Shown here: in pieces, positions 51,982 through 62,807 of the stretch
Layout: the number at the start of each line of letters is the position of its first letter
How positions within the stretch are numbered: position 1 is the first letter of the stretch
DNA from: Variovorax sp. HW608
Lineage (GTDB): Bacteria; Pseudomonadota; Gammaproteobacteria; Burkholderiales; Burkholderiaceae_C
Reading direction: 5' to 3'
Assembly: GCF_900090195.1 (NCBI RefSeq)
Contig: NZ_LT607803.1
Span: 2,356,001-2,420,000, forward strand
Length of the DNA: 64,000 nt
The notes under the pieces: generated by a model
The model's input: the letters and a program-made list of their open reading frames with translations, nothing else
Database searches by the model: none
Told to the model about the DNA's origin: nothing
Translations under genes and position numbers: made by a program

Positions 51982-52072
51982 TTCACGTGTTTCCGAATGT
52001 ATGTCGATACGATCGCGCATCTCCAGTGCCAGACGTTTGCGCTGGCGCAAGTCTTCGCCGCGCGGAGTGCCT

Positions 52073-52678
52073 CTACTTGCCCGGCGACTGTGGTCCGGCA
52101 GATCCGGGGCCGCGAGCTTGTTCGATCGCCTTGGCCGCGGCGTCGCGAGCGGCTTGTGCGGCTTTGCGCGTCGCTTCGGCAGCAGTCTGGAGGGCTTCCC
52201 GCGCGCTCTGGGCTGCCTTCTCGGCCTCTTCCTGGGTCGACTGCGCAGCGACCCTGGCCGCTTCTTCCGCTCGTCGCAGTGCCTCCTCCGTGGCCTTCGT
52301 AGCCTTCCTGCCTTCTTCCAACGCTGCATTGGCGGCTTCCTTGCTGGCATCCAGTGCCAGGGCCGACGATTCAGAGGCCTTTGCTTCGAAGCGCCTGGCA
52401 GCCTCTGCGGCTTTCTGCGCGGCGCGCCGAATGCCTTCCGCCAACGCCTTGGAAATCTTTCCAGCGTGGACCTTGCCTTGCTCGGCAGCGGCATTCGCCG
52501 CGTCGGCTGCCTTCTTCGCCGCGCGTTGCGCCTCTTGCGCAGCCCTGCTGGCGGCATCCTTGGCCTTCTGGGATGGCGTCGACGCTGGGCTGAGTTGGCC
52601 CGGAGGGTCCGAGCCTGCGGCAGGGGAGGCGGAGCCAAGGGTGAGGCCAAGAACGGCGATCAATATCTTCATCCGCAT
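52073..52678 (-). CDS. Exported Ala/Glu/Lys-rich helical protein
   Basis: 201 residues from ATG 52678. Signal peptide MRMKILIAVLGLTLGSASPA, then from about residue 38 to the end almost unbroken alanine-rich helix (AKDAASRAAQEAQRAAKKAA; AEAARRFEAKASESSALALD; AARVAAQSTQEEAEKAAQSA). The Ala, Glu and Lys/Arg pattern repeats about every 11 residues, like apolipoprotein or LEA-type amphipathic helices. No globular domain. It could bind envelopes or lipids during stress; this is inference from composition. Confidence 0.8.
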   Translation of the reverse strand: MRMKILIAVLGLTLGSASPAAGSDPPGQLSPASTPSQKAKDAASRAAQEAQRAAKKAADAANAAAEQGKVHAGKISKALAEGIRRAAQKAAEAARRFEAKASESSALALDASKEAANAALEEGRKATKATEEALRRAEEAARVAAQSTQEEAEKAAQSAREALQTAAEATRKAAQAARDAAAKAIEQARGPGSAGPQSPGK

Positions 52679-52896
52679 GGCTGTCTCTCCCAAAGTCGAT
52701 ATGGCGAGCTTCATGCGGGCAACGACCGAGGCGGTTGAGCTATCGCAAAGAACGTCGCTCTCGGAATGCGTATGCGCGAGAGCTCTGCCACGGGAATGGC
52801 TTGATCAAGCGTTCTTGGCTTCGAATATCTTGCGCGGCGTCAAAGCATTTCCAAGGCGGGTCCGTATCTTTGCTTCAGCCCGTCGAAAGGACTGCC

Positions 52897-53172
52897 GTGA
52901 AGACTCTCTGGATCTATTTCCACGCATCCGTCGCCTCGATCACGTGGCTCTTCATCCTTCTGGCGCTGTCCCTGGCTCTGCTGGATGCCAATGCCGGCAT
53001 CCAGCAGGACCCGGTCTTTACCGTGATCGGAGTCCTTTTGATGCTCGGACACCTGAGCGGAGGAACGTATCTGATGCATTGCATACGCGAAGAGGTTCGC
53101 GGGGCAAGGCGCGCGGACGCTGAGAGCGGCAGCGCGAGCCCCAACGACACCCACCTGCACGCATCATCCTGA
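52897..53172 (+). CDS. Small two-helix membrane protein
   Basis: 91 residues from GTG 52897 with GAAAGGAC upstream. Two hydrophobic segments (VASITWLFILLALSLALLDA; FTVIGVLLMLGHLSGGTYLM) and a charged C-terminal tail (REEVRGARRADAESG). Unknown family. It is divergent from the Ala-rich protein gene across 218 bp that hold no clear operator. Confidence 0.65.
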   Translation: MKTLWIYFHASVASITWLFILLALSLALLDANAGIQQDPVFTVIGVLLMLGHLSGGTYLMHCIREEVRGARRADAESGSASPNDTHLHASS

Positions 53173-53190
53173 GTTCGACGCGCGCAAATC

Positions 53191-53661
53191 CTACTGCGCG
53201 GCCATGCTTTCGAGCCGTTCGATGAACACCCGTTGCGCCGGGTGCACGCGGCGGCAAGCTTCCTCGATGGCGAACCATTCGGCGCGATCAGCCTCGGGAT
53301 AGCGCACGCGCTGCCCTGAGCGCGGCGGCCATTCGAGTTCGAAGGTGTTCGATACCGACGCCTTCGGGTCGCAGTCACCTTCGAACGCCCAGGCTGCGAC
53401 AACCTTTCCGCTGCGCAGCCGGGCTTCGCCGAGGCTCCGGTGGATGGAGCCCGGCGGAAAGCCGGTCTCCTCGGTGAACTCCCGCTTTGCCGCTTCGAGG
53501 GCATCTTCCGCCTCGCTGTCGTATTCGCCCTTCGGTATCGACCACGCACCCTCGTCCTTTTTCGCCCAGAACGGTCCGCCCGGGTGCACGAGCAGCACCT
53601 CGATCGCACCGTACTTGCGTCGGTACATCAGCAGCCCTGCGCTTCGTATTGCCATCGGCAT
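53191..53661 (-). CDS. Nudix hydrolase
   Basis: 156 residues from ATG 53661 (MPMAIRSAGLLMYRRKYGAI), preceded by GGAGG at an 11-base distance; a GTG at 53673 is possible. The Nudix box is complete: GEYDSEAEDALEAAKREFTE followed by ETG. PFWAKKDEGAWSIPKGEY is the dinucleoside-polyphosphate type lead-in. It likely hydrolyses a nucleoside diphosphate-linked substrate in the cytoplasm. Confidence 0.92.
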   Translation of the reverse strand: MPMAIRSAGLLMYRRKYGAIEVLLVHPGGPFWAKKDEGAWSIPKGEYDSEAEDALEAAKREFTEETGFPPGSIHRSLGEARLRSGKVVAAWAFEGDCDPKASVSNTFELEWPPRSGQRVRYPEADRAEWFAIEEACRRVHPAQRVFIERLESMAAQ

Positions 53662-53684
53662 CGATTGGATCACCTCCCGAGTGC

Positions 53685-53726
53685 TTGCGCTACGTCAAGT
53701 CTCCTGCGCGGAGGGCCGTGAATACT
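53685..53726 (+). promoter_or_regulatory. FNR/ANR-like promoter of the Usp gene
   Basis: TTGCGCTACGTCAA (53685-53698) is an imperfect FNR-type 14-mer, and AATACT (53721-53726) a -10, preceded by TG at 53719-53720 (extended -10). Box centre 53691.5 is about 41.5 bp before the expected start near 53733, the class II activator spacing. Confidence 0.55.
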
Positions 53727-53750
53727 GACGATCCCTCTGAAGGAGATGCC

Positions 53751-54263
53751 ATGTACCAGCGAATCCTCGTTCCCGTCGATGGCAGTGCGACTTCGAATTG
53801 CGGCCTGGAGGAAGCCATCCGCATCGCGAAGCTGACCCACGGGCAGCTTCGGTTGTTCCATGTCATCGACGACCTGTCGTTCGCGCTTGCGCTCGGCAGC
53901 GACTCGGGTCTGTCGAACGACCTGCTGCGGTCGCTGCGCGGCGAAGCCACCCGGATCCTCGACGCGGCGCAGGCGACCGCGCGGGCGGCTGGCATCGAAG
54001 CCGACACCCGCTTGTGCGACGCCTTTCCCGGGCCCGTGCAGGACAAGGTCGCGTCAGAGGCGCGCAACTGGGGCGCCGAGCTGATCGTTCTGGGAACGCA
54101 TGGACGGCGTGGCGCGAAGCGGCTGATGCTGGGCAGCGGTGCCGAACGCATCCTGCGCGTCGCGCCCGTTCCGGTCCTGCTGGTCCGTGCGCCGGACGAG
54201 GAGGATGCCGCCGCCGAGCTGCTGCGGGCCAGCGCATCCGCCCTCGCTGCGGCCGGCGAATGA
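53751..54263 (+). CDS. Universal stress protein (UspA family)
   Basis: 170 residues from ATG 53751 with GAAGGAG upstream. MYQRILVPVDGSATSNCGLE opens the fold, and the ATP loop is VLGTHGRRGAKRLMLGSGAE, then RILRVAPVPVLLVRAP. Its stop overlaps the thymidine phosphorylase start (ATGA), so both are co-expressed from a promoter with an FNR-like box. Confidence 0.94.
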   Translation: MYQRILVPVDGSATSNCGLEEAIRIAKLTHGQLRLFHVIDDLSFALALGSDSGLSNDLLRSLRGEATRILDAAQATARAAGIEADTRLCDAFPGPVQDKVASEARNWGAELIVLGTHGRRGAKRLMLGSGAERILRVAPVPVLLVRAPDEEDAAAELLRASASALAAAGE

Positions 54264-55765
54264 GCTTGCCGGCGCTGCCGGTCCGCCGCGCCGGCATCGA
54301 CACCTACCAGCAGCCTGTCGTCTACATGCGCAGCGACTGCCACGTCTGCCGCGCCGAGGGCTTCGAGGCGCAGGCGCAGGTGGAGGTGATCGACAACGGG
54401 CGGCACCTGCTGGCGATCCTGCATCACGTGAGCGGCGACTGGCTCGCACGCGACGAGATCGCCCTGTCGGATGTCGCCTGGTCCACGCTGGGCGCGGTGG
54501 AGGGCGACCTCGTGGAGGTGCGGCATCCGCCGGTGCTGGAGTCGGTGGCCCATCTGCGCGGCAAGGTGCATGGACAACCCTTCACCTACGAAGCCTTGCG
54601 CGCGTTGATGGACGACGTGAGCCACGGGCGCGTGGCCGACATCCATCTCGCATCGCTCATCACGCTCTGCGCGGGCGATGGGCTCGACTTCGACGAAATG
54701 GTGGCGCTCACGCGCGCGATGGTCGACGTGGGCGAGCGCGTTGCATGGGACGACACGCCGGTCATGGACAAGCACTGCATCGGCGGTCTTCCCGGCAACA
54801 GGACCAGCCTGCTGGTGGTCCCGATCGTGGCCGCCTGCGGCGTCACGATGCCCAAGACCTCCTCGCGCGCCATCACTTCCGCGGCCGGGACCGCCGACAC
54901 CATGGAGGTCCTCGCGCCCGTGGACCTCGACCTGCCCACGATGCGCCGAGTGGTGGAGCGTGAGCACGGCTGCATCGTCTGGGGTGGAAACACACGCATC
55001 AGTCCGGCCGACGACATCCTGATCCGCGTTGAGCGGCCACTCAGCCTGGACAGCCACGGTCTGCTCATTGCGTCGATCCTCTCCAAGAAAGCGGCCGTGG
55101 GTTCGCAGCGCGTGCTGATCGACCTGCCGGTCGGCTCGCTGACGAAAGTCCGGAGCGTCGCCGCTGCCGAGGCCCTCTCGAAAGGCCTCGTGGCGGTCGG
55201 CGCCGCTCTCGGCCTGCAGGTTCGCACCATTCTGACGGACGGCACCCGACCGGTTGGGCGCGGGATTGGCCCTGCACTGGAAGCCATCGACGTCATGGCG
55301 GTGCTCGAGCGGGCGCCCGACGCACCGCAGGATCTGCGCGAACGCGCACTGGTGCTGGCCGGCCTGGTCCTGGAAATGGCTGGCAAGTCGTCCGATGGCA
55401 CCGGACAGGCACTGGCACGCCAGGTGCTCGACGACGGGCGGGCGCTCGCGAAGTTCATCGCGATCTGCGAAGCGCAGGGCGGCTCGCGCGTGCCGCCCAG
55501 TGCGACGCACACCCACGTCGTGGTCGCGCACACCAGCGGCGCGGTCGCGGCGATCGACACGCGCCTGTTGGCGCGTGCGGCCAAGCTGGCAGGTGCGCCG
55601 CGCGATCCGTCCGCGGGGGCGGTCCTTCATGTGCAGGTCGGAGATCATGTCGAAGTCGCCCAGCCCTTGCTCACCCTGCATGCCCAGAGCCAGGGGGCGC
55701 TGCAATACGCGCTCAACTTCATGCGTACCCAGATGCCGGTCGTCCACTTCGACACGTGCACATGA
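54260..55765 (+). CDS. Thymidine phosphorylase-family enzyme, archaeal/AMP phosphorylase type
   Basis: 501 residues from ATG 54260, about 60 longer than DeoA. An N-terminal domain of about 90 residues (VYMRSDCHVCRAEGFEAQAQ) precedes the glycosyltransferase-III core. The core motifs MDKHCIGGLPGNRTSLLVVP and PKTSSRAITSAAGTADTMEV are those of archaeal AMP/thymidine phosphorylases, where DeoA has KHSTGG. These enzymes split nucleosides or AMP with phosphate to a sugar phosphate and base. Coupling to Usp suggests nucleotide recycling in dormancy. Confidence 0.9.
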   Translation: MSLPALPVRRAGIDTYQQPVVYMRSDCHVCRAEGFEAQAQVEVIDNGRHLLAILHHVSGDWLARDEIALSDVAWSTLGAVEGDLVEVRHPPVLESVAHLRGKVHGQPFTYEALRALMDDVSHGRVADIHLASLITLCAGDGLDFDEMVALTRAMVDVGERVAWDDTPVMDKHCIGGLPGNRTSLLVVPIVAACGVTMPKTSSRAITSAAGTADTMEVLAPVDLDLPTMRRVVEREHGCIVWGGNTRISPADDILIRVERPLSLDSHGLLIASILSKKAAVGSQRVLIDLPVGSLTKVRSVAAAEALSKGLVAVGAALGLQVRTILTDGTRPVGRGIGPALEAIDVMAVLERAPDAPQDLRERALVLAGLVLEMAGKSSDGTGQALARQVLDDGRALAKFIAICEAQGGSRVPPSATHTHVVVAHTSGAVAAIDTRLLARAAKLAGAPRDPSAGAVLHVQVGDHVEVAQPLLTLHAQSQGALQYALNFMRTQMPVVHFDTCT

Positions 55766-55984
55766 GCGCAGGTGATGTTGGCGCTCAGCGGGCCGAAGCG
55801 CCCACATTCGCGGGCCAGACGGCACCTTCGACGTGAATGGCTTCGCCCGCGGGGTCCGCGGGCTCGGCGCGGGCAACAACGATCTGCGCAACCAGCACCT
55901 GGGGGCGTATGGCACGTACACCAATGACGGCGGCTTCTACGCCGGGCCCCGTACGGGTCGGGGTCGCTGCATGCGATGCATGCC

Positions 55985-56620
55985 TCAGTCGCCGGGCCGA
56001 AGATGTTCGAGGAACCACGCGCACGCCAGGCGGGCCACCGTTTCCAGCGCGCCGGCCTCTTCGAAAAGATGGGTGGCGCGCGGAACGACTTCCAGGCGCT
56101 TCACGCAGTTCAGCGCCCGCAGCGCCGTCTGGTTCATCGCGAGGACCTCGCGGTCCGCGCCGCCCACGATCAGGAGGGTCGCCGCACGGAGCATGCCGAG
56201 CTCATCCATGGCGAGGTCCGGACGTCCCCCGCGGGAGACGACGGCTTGCACCGCCTCCGGCCGATGGGCCGCGGCAACCAGCGCCGCGGCGGCCCCGGTG
56301 CTCGCCCCGAACAGCCCGACGGGCTGCCGTGCGGCCGCAGTCGCAGCCAGTGCGTCCAGCGCCAGCAGCACGCGCTGCGACAGCAGGGGAATGTCGAACA
56401 CGTTGGCCCGGATCTCGGCCTCCTCGGGTGTGAGAAGGTCGAACAGCAGCGTGCCGAATCCGCAGGCCTGGAGCGCTCGCGCCACCTGAAGGTTGCGGCG
56501 ACTCAACCTGCTGCTGCCGCTGCCGTGCGCGAACACGATGATGCCGCGTAGCGGCTTCGGCAAGCAAAGCTCGCTTTCGAGGCGCTCGGGACCGATGAGC
56601 ATCGAAATGGGTTCTGTCAT
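55985..56620 (-). CDS. Alpha/beta hydrolase (dienelactone hydrolase-like)
   Basis: 211 residues from ATG 56620. GIIVFAHGSGSSRLSRRNLQ (oxyanion loop), nucleophile VGLFGASTGAAAALVAAAHR, acid in IVGGADREVLAMN and His in PRATHLFEEAGALETVARLA. The Ser-Asp-His set is complete. Last gene of the leftward Lon operon, 12 bp after the Pcm-esterase fusion. Substrate unknown. Confidence 0.9.
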   Translation of the reverse strand: MTEPISMLIGPERLESELCLPKPLRGIIVFAHGSGSSRLSRRNLQVARALQACGFGTLLFDLLTPEEAEIRANVFDIPLLSQRVLLALDALAATAAARQPVGLFGASTGAAAALVAAAHRPEAVQAVVSRGGRPDLAMDELGMLRAATLLIVGGADREVLAMNQTALRALNCVKRLEVVPRATHLFEEAGALETVARLACAWFLEHLRPGD

Positions 56621-56632
56621 GGTGTGCCCCTG

Positions 56633-58612
56633 TCAGAGTCCGAAGGGATAGGTCTCCGGAAGGCCCTCGATGGTTTCCGTCGGCAGCGGCGTCACGGCGC
56701 GGGTCTGGTCGAACCAGATGTATTCGTCGAACTGGCGTGGCAGCAGGGCCTGGAAGTAATGGCTCTGCAATTCCGTCGCGGGGCGGTAGAGCACTCCGAT
56801 CGCGCGTTCGAGCCGCTCCGTCGACAGGCCCTCGAGCACCTCGTCTGGCACCGGGCTGCGCAGCGGCAGTATGAAGTTCGCGATGGTAGTGTCGTGAAAC
56901 AGCTTTTCGTAGCTGCCCGCGAGCGATGGCCGGACCGTCTTGACCTCCATCGGACCATCCCAGGCGGTGGCCGCGGCGACGGTTCCGCCGTGCGTGCCAA
57001 AGCCGACCAGGCAGGCATTGCGGCCGAACTCGGCGCGGCAGAGCTGACCGATGTTGTGTTCCCCACGGTGCGACATTTCCGTCGCCCGGGCATCGCCGAC
57101 GTGCGAGTTGTGCGCCCACACGATGGCCTTGCTGTCCGGCCCGTGATGGGCGAGCAGCATCTTCAGCGTCTCGAACATGTGGCTGTCCCGCAGATTCCAG
57201 GACGCGCGCGATCCGTAGTACATGATGCGGTAGTAGCGCTCGGCGTTGGCTACCAGGTGCGCGTTCTGCACCGCGTCGAGGAAGCGATCGCCGTCCCGCT
57301 CGGCATAGTGCTGCTGATTGCGCAGCAGCTCGCCGAGGATGGCCACCACTTCGTGCTCGCAGCTTTGGTACTTGGCGTTGAGGGCTGCATGGCCGTAGCT
57401 CGCCGGATCGGATTGCCACGGCGTGAGGCAGCCATAGCGCCGGCGGGCGATGCTGGCGGTCGCCGGGTCCACATCCTCCAGGTAGCCGACGACCGCATGG
57501 ATGGAGTTGTAGAGGCTGTAGAGATCCAGGCCATGGAAGGCCACGCGGTCGCGCTCCGCAAGCCCGGCATTGTGTCCGCGCAGCCATTCGACGAACGCGC
57601 GAACTTCTTGGTTGCGCCACATCCAGACCGGAAAACGCGCGAAGGCGGTCCATTTCGACGGGCGGTGGCGGCCATGGCGCACGTAGCGGTCGATCCGTGC
57701 CGTGTCGGGCCAGTCGCCTTCGATTGCGACAAAGCGGAAGTGCTTGCGTTCGATGAGCGCGCGCGAGATGCGCTCGCGCATTCGGTAGAACTCGGAAGTA
57801 CCGTGCGTCGCCTCGCCGAGCAGCACGACGCGAGCATCGCCGATGCGGGCGAGTAGCGATTCGAGGTCCGCGTCGTCGATGCTTTCGAAGCGTTCGCAGG
57901 CGTGCGCGATGCGCTGCGCCAGCGTCGCCTCCGGCGTCCCGCGCCTGTCACCGCGCGGCATGCTGCGGCCTGCGTCAACGTCGAGCGGCGCGACACGGAT
58001 GTCGGCGATGTCCTCGATCGCGTACTCGGCGGGGCCTGTGCGCGTCACGCGGACCAACTCCCGCACGGCGGGATCCTTGCCCACTGACACCGCCATGCGC
58101 CCGCCGACGGCGAGCTGCGGCTTCAGCGCCCCGACGATGTCGGCACCGTCGGGATGCACGAGGATGGCGTCGTAGGGCCCATGCTCCGGCAGGCCCCGGT
58201 TGGCATCGCCATGCACGATGTGCACGTGCGGACAATGGAGGCTGCGCAAGAGGGCCGCGGCCTTCGCGGCGGCGGCGCCATCCGGCTCGACGCTGTGAAC
58301 CCTGGACGCCAGTCGCGCCAGCACCGCCGTCGCGTAGCCCGCGCCGGTACCGATCTCCAGCACCCGGGCCCGTGTGTCGAGCGCGAGCGCGTCGGCCATG
58401 ATCGCGAGGAGGTACGGCCGCGGAAGGGACGAATGCGCGTCGATCTTCAGCGCTGCGTCCTCATAGGCGAACTCGCGCAAGGATTCGGGCAGGAAGTCCT
58501 CGCGAGGTACGGCGCGCATCGCATCCAGGACCGCGGCGGTGCGGACGCCACGCCCTGCAATCTGTTCATCCACCATGGCGGCGCGAAGGTGCTCGAAGTC
58601 GGTTGGCGGCAT
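56633..58612 (-). CDS. Fusion of protein-L-isoaspartate methyltransferase and erythromycin esterase domain
   Basis: 659 residues from ATG 58612 with GGAGGG upstream. Residues 1-215 are a Pcm-type methyltransferase (MVDEQIAGRGVRTAAVLDAM; VLEIGTGAGYATAVLARLAS). Residues about 235-650 are an erythromycin-esterase domain (VVLLGEATHGTSEFYRMRER; FVAIEGDWPDTARIDRYVRH; IVWAHNSHVGDARATEMS; GRNACLVGFGTHGGTVAAAT). Pcm repairs isoaspartyl residues with AdoMet. The esterase-type half has the His/Glu set of EreA-like proteins but need not act on macrolides. Pcm's usual N-terminal catalytic core appears complete. Between lon and a hydrolase, so protein damage control is the likely context. Confidence 0.93.
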   Translation of the reverse strand: MPPTDFEHLRAAMVDEQIAGRGVRTAAVLDAMRAVPREDFLPESLREFAYEDAALKIDAHSSLPRPYLLAIMADALALDTRARVLEIGTGAGYATAVLARLASRVHSVEPDGAAAAKAAALLRSLHCPHVHIVHGDANRGLPEHGPYDAILVHPDGADIVGALKPQLAVGGRMAVSVGKDPAVRELVRVTRTGPAEYAIEDIADIRVAPLDVDAGRSMPRGDRRGTPEATLAQRIAHACERFESIDDADLESLLARIGDARVVLLGEATHGTSEFYRMRERISRALIERKHFRFVAIEGDWPDTARIDRYVRHGRHRPSKWTAFARFPVWMWRNQEVRAFVEWLRGHNAGLAERDRVAFHGLDLYSLYNSIHAVVGYLEDVDPATASIARRRYGCLTPWQSDPASYGHAALNAKYQSCEHEVVAILGELLRNQQHYAERDGDRFLDAVQNAHLVANAERYYRIMYYGSRASWNLRDSHMFETLKMLLAHHGPDSKAIVWAHNSHVGDARATEMSHRGEHNIGQLCRAEFGRNACLVGFGTHGGTVAAATAWDGPMEVKTVRPSLAGSYEKLFHDTTIANFILPLRSPVPDEVLEGLSTERLERAIGVLYRPATELQSHYFQALLPRQFDEYIWFDQTRAVTPLPTETIEGLPETYPFGL

Positions 58613-58633
58613 GGCATCACCCTCCAGGCCATC

Positions 58634-60970
<2,337 letters not shown>

Positions 60971-61001
60971 GGCCTGCCTCCGGAGAGGGTCCGGCGTGCT
61001 G

Positions 61002-61463
61002 TCAGCTCGCGCCGTGCGTCTCGCGGCCTGCGGCGTGCGCGAGTGGGAGACGCTGTGCGATCTCGGCCGCGCTCAGGGCGGTGAAATCGTTGTTCAACTC
61101 GACGCCGATCTTCTCGCTGACTGCTGAACTCAACTGTTGCCTGAGCTCGCCTAGGAAGGGTTTCGCGGCCAGGATGGTTAGCGAATCGAATTCCTGGGCG
61201 GCAAGACCCTTTTCCAGGCGGTCCGCCAATGCACGCGCGAAGCGCACATGTTCCTTCCGGCGGATGTCGTTGCGCGCCTCGAACCGATCGTCGTGGTGGT
61301 CTCGCTCGCCACCTCCCTGATCGCTCGCGGCGAGTTCGCCGGGGTGCACGCGACTTTGCGTATGCGTCAAGGTCTCGACTGGCTCCAGTCCGCCATTGCC
61401 GGCACCTTGGCGAAAGATGCGAGCGAGCGAGGCGTTGGCCACCACGATCCATTGGCTCTTCAT
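61002..61463 (-). CDS. Host_attach family protein
   Basis: 153 residues from ATG 61463 with AGGAGAC upstream. MKSQWIVVANASLARIFRQG, HDDRFEARNDIRRKEHVRFA, ADRLEKGLAAQEFDSLTILA and KPFLGELRQQLSSAVSEKIG match PF10116, named from a plant-attachment gene but widespread in stress loci. A release-factor-like (eRF1 domain) fold is suspected. Second gene of the operon, 31 bp before lon. Confidence 0.9.
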   Translation of the reverse strand: MKSQWIVVANASLARIFRQGAGNGGLEPVETLTHTQSRVHPGELAASDQGGGERDHHDDRFEARNDIRRKEHVRFARALADRLEKGLAAQEFDSLTILAAKPFLGELRQQLSSAVSEKIGVELNNDFTALSAAEIAQRLPLAHAAGRETHGAS

Positions 61464-61498
61464 TGCTGTCTCCTGTTGCTGCAAAAGGCTCGCCGCGG

Positions 61499-61735
61499 TC
61501 AGCGGCGGGCGACGAGGATGCCCACGATCAGGCCAGTGAGCGCCAAGGCGGCCATGACGGGGTAAGGGTGCCGGTGCATGGTGCCGTCGGCTGTGTGCAT
61601 TGCCTCGCGCGCCTTGCTGATCGCGCCGCCGCGCATTTCGTCCAGACGCTCGCCGAAGCCGTGCAGGACATTGCCCCACTTGTCCGTGGCGCCTGTTACA
61701 GATGTGTCGGCGTTTCGAGTCGCTGCGTCGTACAT
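61499..61735 (-). CDS. DUF883/ElaB-like small membrane protein
   Basis: 78 residues from ATG 61735. An amphipathic helix (HGFGERLDEMRGGAISKARE) is followed by a C-terminal transmembrane segment (YPVMAALALTGLIVGILVAR). This is the architecture of ElaB/YqjD inner-membrane proteins that bind ribosomes in stationary phase. First gene of the leftward operon, downstream of a strong FNR-like box. Confidence 0.85.
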   Translation of the reverse strand: MYDAATRNADTSVTGATDKWGNVLHGFGERLDEMRGGAISKAREAMHTADGTMHRHPYPVMAALALTGLIVGILVARR

Positions 61736-61770
61736 GGACTGTGTCCTTCATAAGGTGAATGGATCAGCCC

Positions 61771-61811
61771 ATGTTAGGAACCGGACTCCCCAGCGGATTG
61801 ACCCATGTCAA
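61771..61811 (-). promoter_or_regulatory. FNR/ANR-like promoter of the Lon operon
   Basis: On the minus strand TTGACATGGGTCAA (61811-61798) is a 14-mer with perfect TTGAC/GTCAA arms. TAACAT (61776-61771) is the -10, giving a start near 61764, so the box centre lies 40-41 bp upstream, the class II position. It is 63 bp from the DUF883 start. Confidence 0.65.
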
Positions 61812-61843
61812 GTGTTCGCTCGATGCCGGCTCTCGATGCCCTC

Positions 61844-62053
61844 TCAGTGCGGCATGCTTACGCGCACGGCGGGCCAGGCGACCTCCACGCCGATCATGGC
61901 GCGCGCGTAGAGGTAGTTGAGGCGTCCGCGTTCGCTGAGCGAATCGATATCGACGTGCCCCACTCCGTCGCATGGGAAGCTGTAGGACCGCCGATTGGAA
62001 TACAGGGCATCGAAGCGGAGTTCGTAGGCGCCGTCGGCAGGTGGGTTGGCCAT
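61844..62053 (-). CDS. Small conserved-looking protein of unknown function
   Basis: 69 residues from ATG 62053 with CAGGAGAATCCT upstream, a good ribosome-binding site. ADGAYELRFDALYSNRRSYS, FPCDGVGHVDIDSLSERGRL and NYLYARAMIGVEVAWPAVRV suggest a compact beta-rich protein. No family recognised. It lies between the divergent CBS gene and the Lon operon. Confidence 0.7.
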   Translation of the reverse strand: MANPPADGAYELRFDALYSNRRSYSFPCDGVGHVDIDSLSERGRLNYLYARAMIGVEVAWPAVRVSMPH

Positions 62054-62198
62054 AGGATTCTCCTGATTGAAGTGATCCCGTAAAGTCAATCTAGTCGGTG
62101 CGCATGGCCGAACGGTCAACGGCGAGAAACGGAAGGCAACACTGCGTGAACGATCGATGTCCTGTCGCAATGAGTTTGTGGGTGGAGCCCGGCGCTGA

Positions 62199-62239
62199 TT
62201 GATCTTCGTCATGGCGTGTCCGGACGCGCCGCCTAAAGT
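62199..62239 (+). promoter_or_regulatory. FNR/ANR-like promoter of the CBS protein gene
   Basis: TTGATCTTCGTCAT (62199-62212) matches the FNR half-site TTGAT fully and the other half partly. TAAAGT (62234-62239) is the -10. Box centre to the expected start (62247) is 41.5 bp. Confidence 0.6.
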
Positions 62240-62272
62240 GGGAACCCCCATCACATCACTCACGGAGATCCC

Positions 62273-62779
62273 ATGAACATCGCCAGCTTGTGCCGCCGCG
62301 AAGTCGTTGCCGTTCCCGCAGCGGCCTCCCTCCCGCAAGTCGCAGCCCGCATGTCGGAAGAACATGTCGGTTCGGTCGTCGTGGTGACAGGGGACGACCC
62401 GCCACGCGTCACGGGCATCCTCACCGATCGCGACCTGGCGCTCGATGTCGTCGGCAGCGGTCAGTCGGGCAGCAATCTGAGCGCGGGCGATCTCGCCAGG
62501 AAGTCGCTCGTCGCGGTGCCCGGCAGTGCCAGTGTCCAGGAGGCCACTGCCACCATGGAAAAGGCCGGCGTGCGTCGGGTCCTCGTGGTCGACGACGCGG
62601 GCCGGGTGACCGGGCTCGTGGCCGCCGAGGATCTGATGGCGGCCATCTCCGACGAACTGGCCCAACTCGCGCGTGCTCTGCGAGGTGGGATCGAGCGCGA
62701 GAAGAGCGAGCGCAAGGCGGCCACTGAGCCAGCCGGACCCCGGCCTGTGTTTCCCTCGTTCGGAACCGCGGTGCAGTAA
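62273..62779 (+). CDS. CBS-domain protein
   Basis: 168 residues from ATG 62273 with GGAGATC upstream. Two CBS motifs: LCRREVVAVPAAASLPQVAA with VTGILTDRDLALDVVG, and SLVAVPGSASVQEATATMEK with VTGLVAAEDLMAAISDELAQ. CBS pairs bind adenine nucleotides and sense energy charge. No enzyme domain is attached. Preceded by an FNR-type promoter. Confidence 0.93.
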   Translation: MNIASLCRREVVAVPAAASLPQVAARMSEEHVGSVVVVTGDDPPRVTGILTDRDLALDVVGSGQSGSNLSAGDLARKSLVAVPGSASVQEATATMEKAGVRRVLVVDDAGRVTGLVAAEDLMAAISDELAQLARALRGGIEREKSERKAATEPAGPRPVFPSFGTAVQ

Positions 62780-62807
62780 GCCCCAGCGCCGGCCGGGGCA
62801 CCGGAGG

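Noticed and set aside
53690..55924. 744-codon leftward frame opposite Usp and the phosphorylase
   Set aside because: Biased His/Arg/Asp composition typical of a GC-rich shadow; both sense genes have clear motifs.
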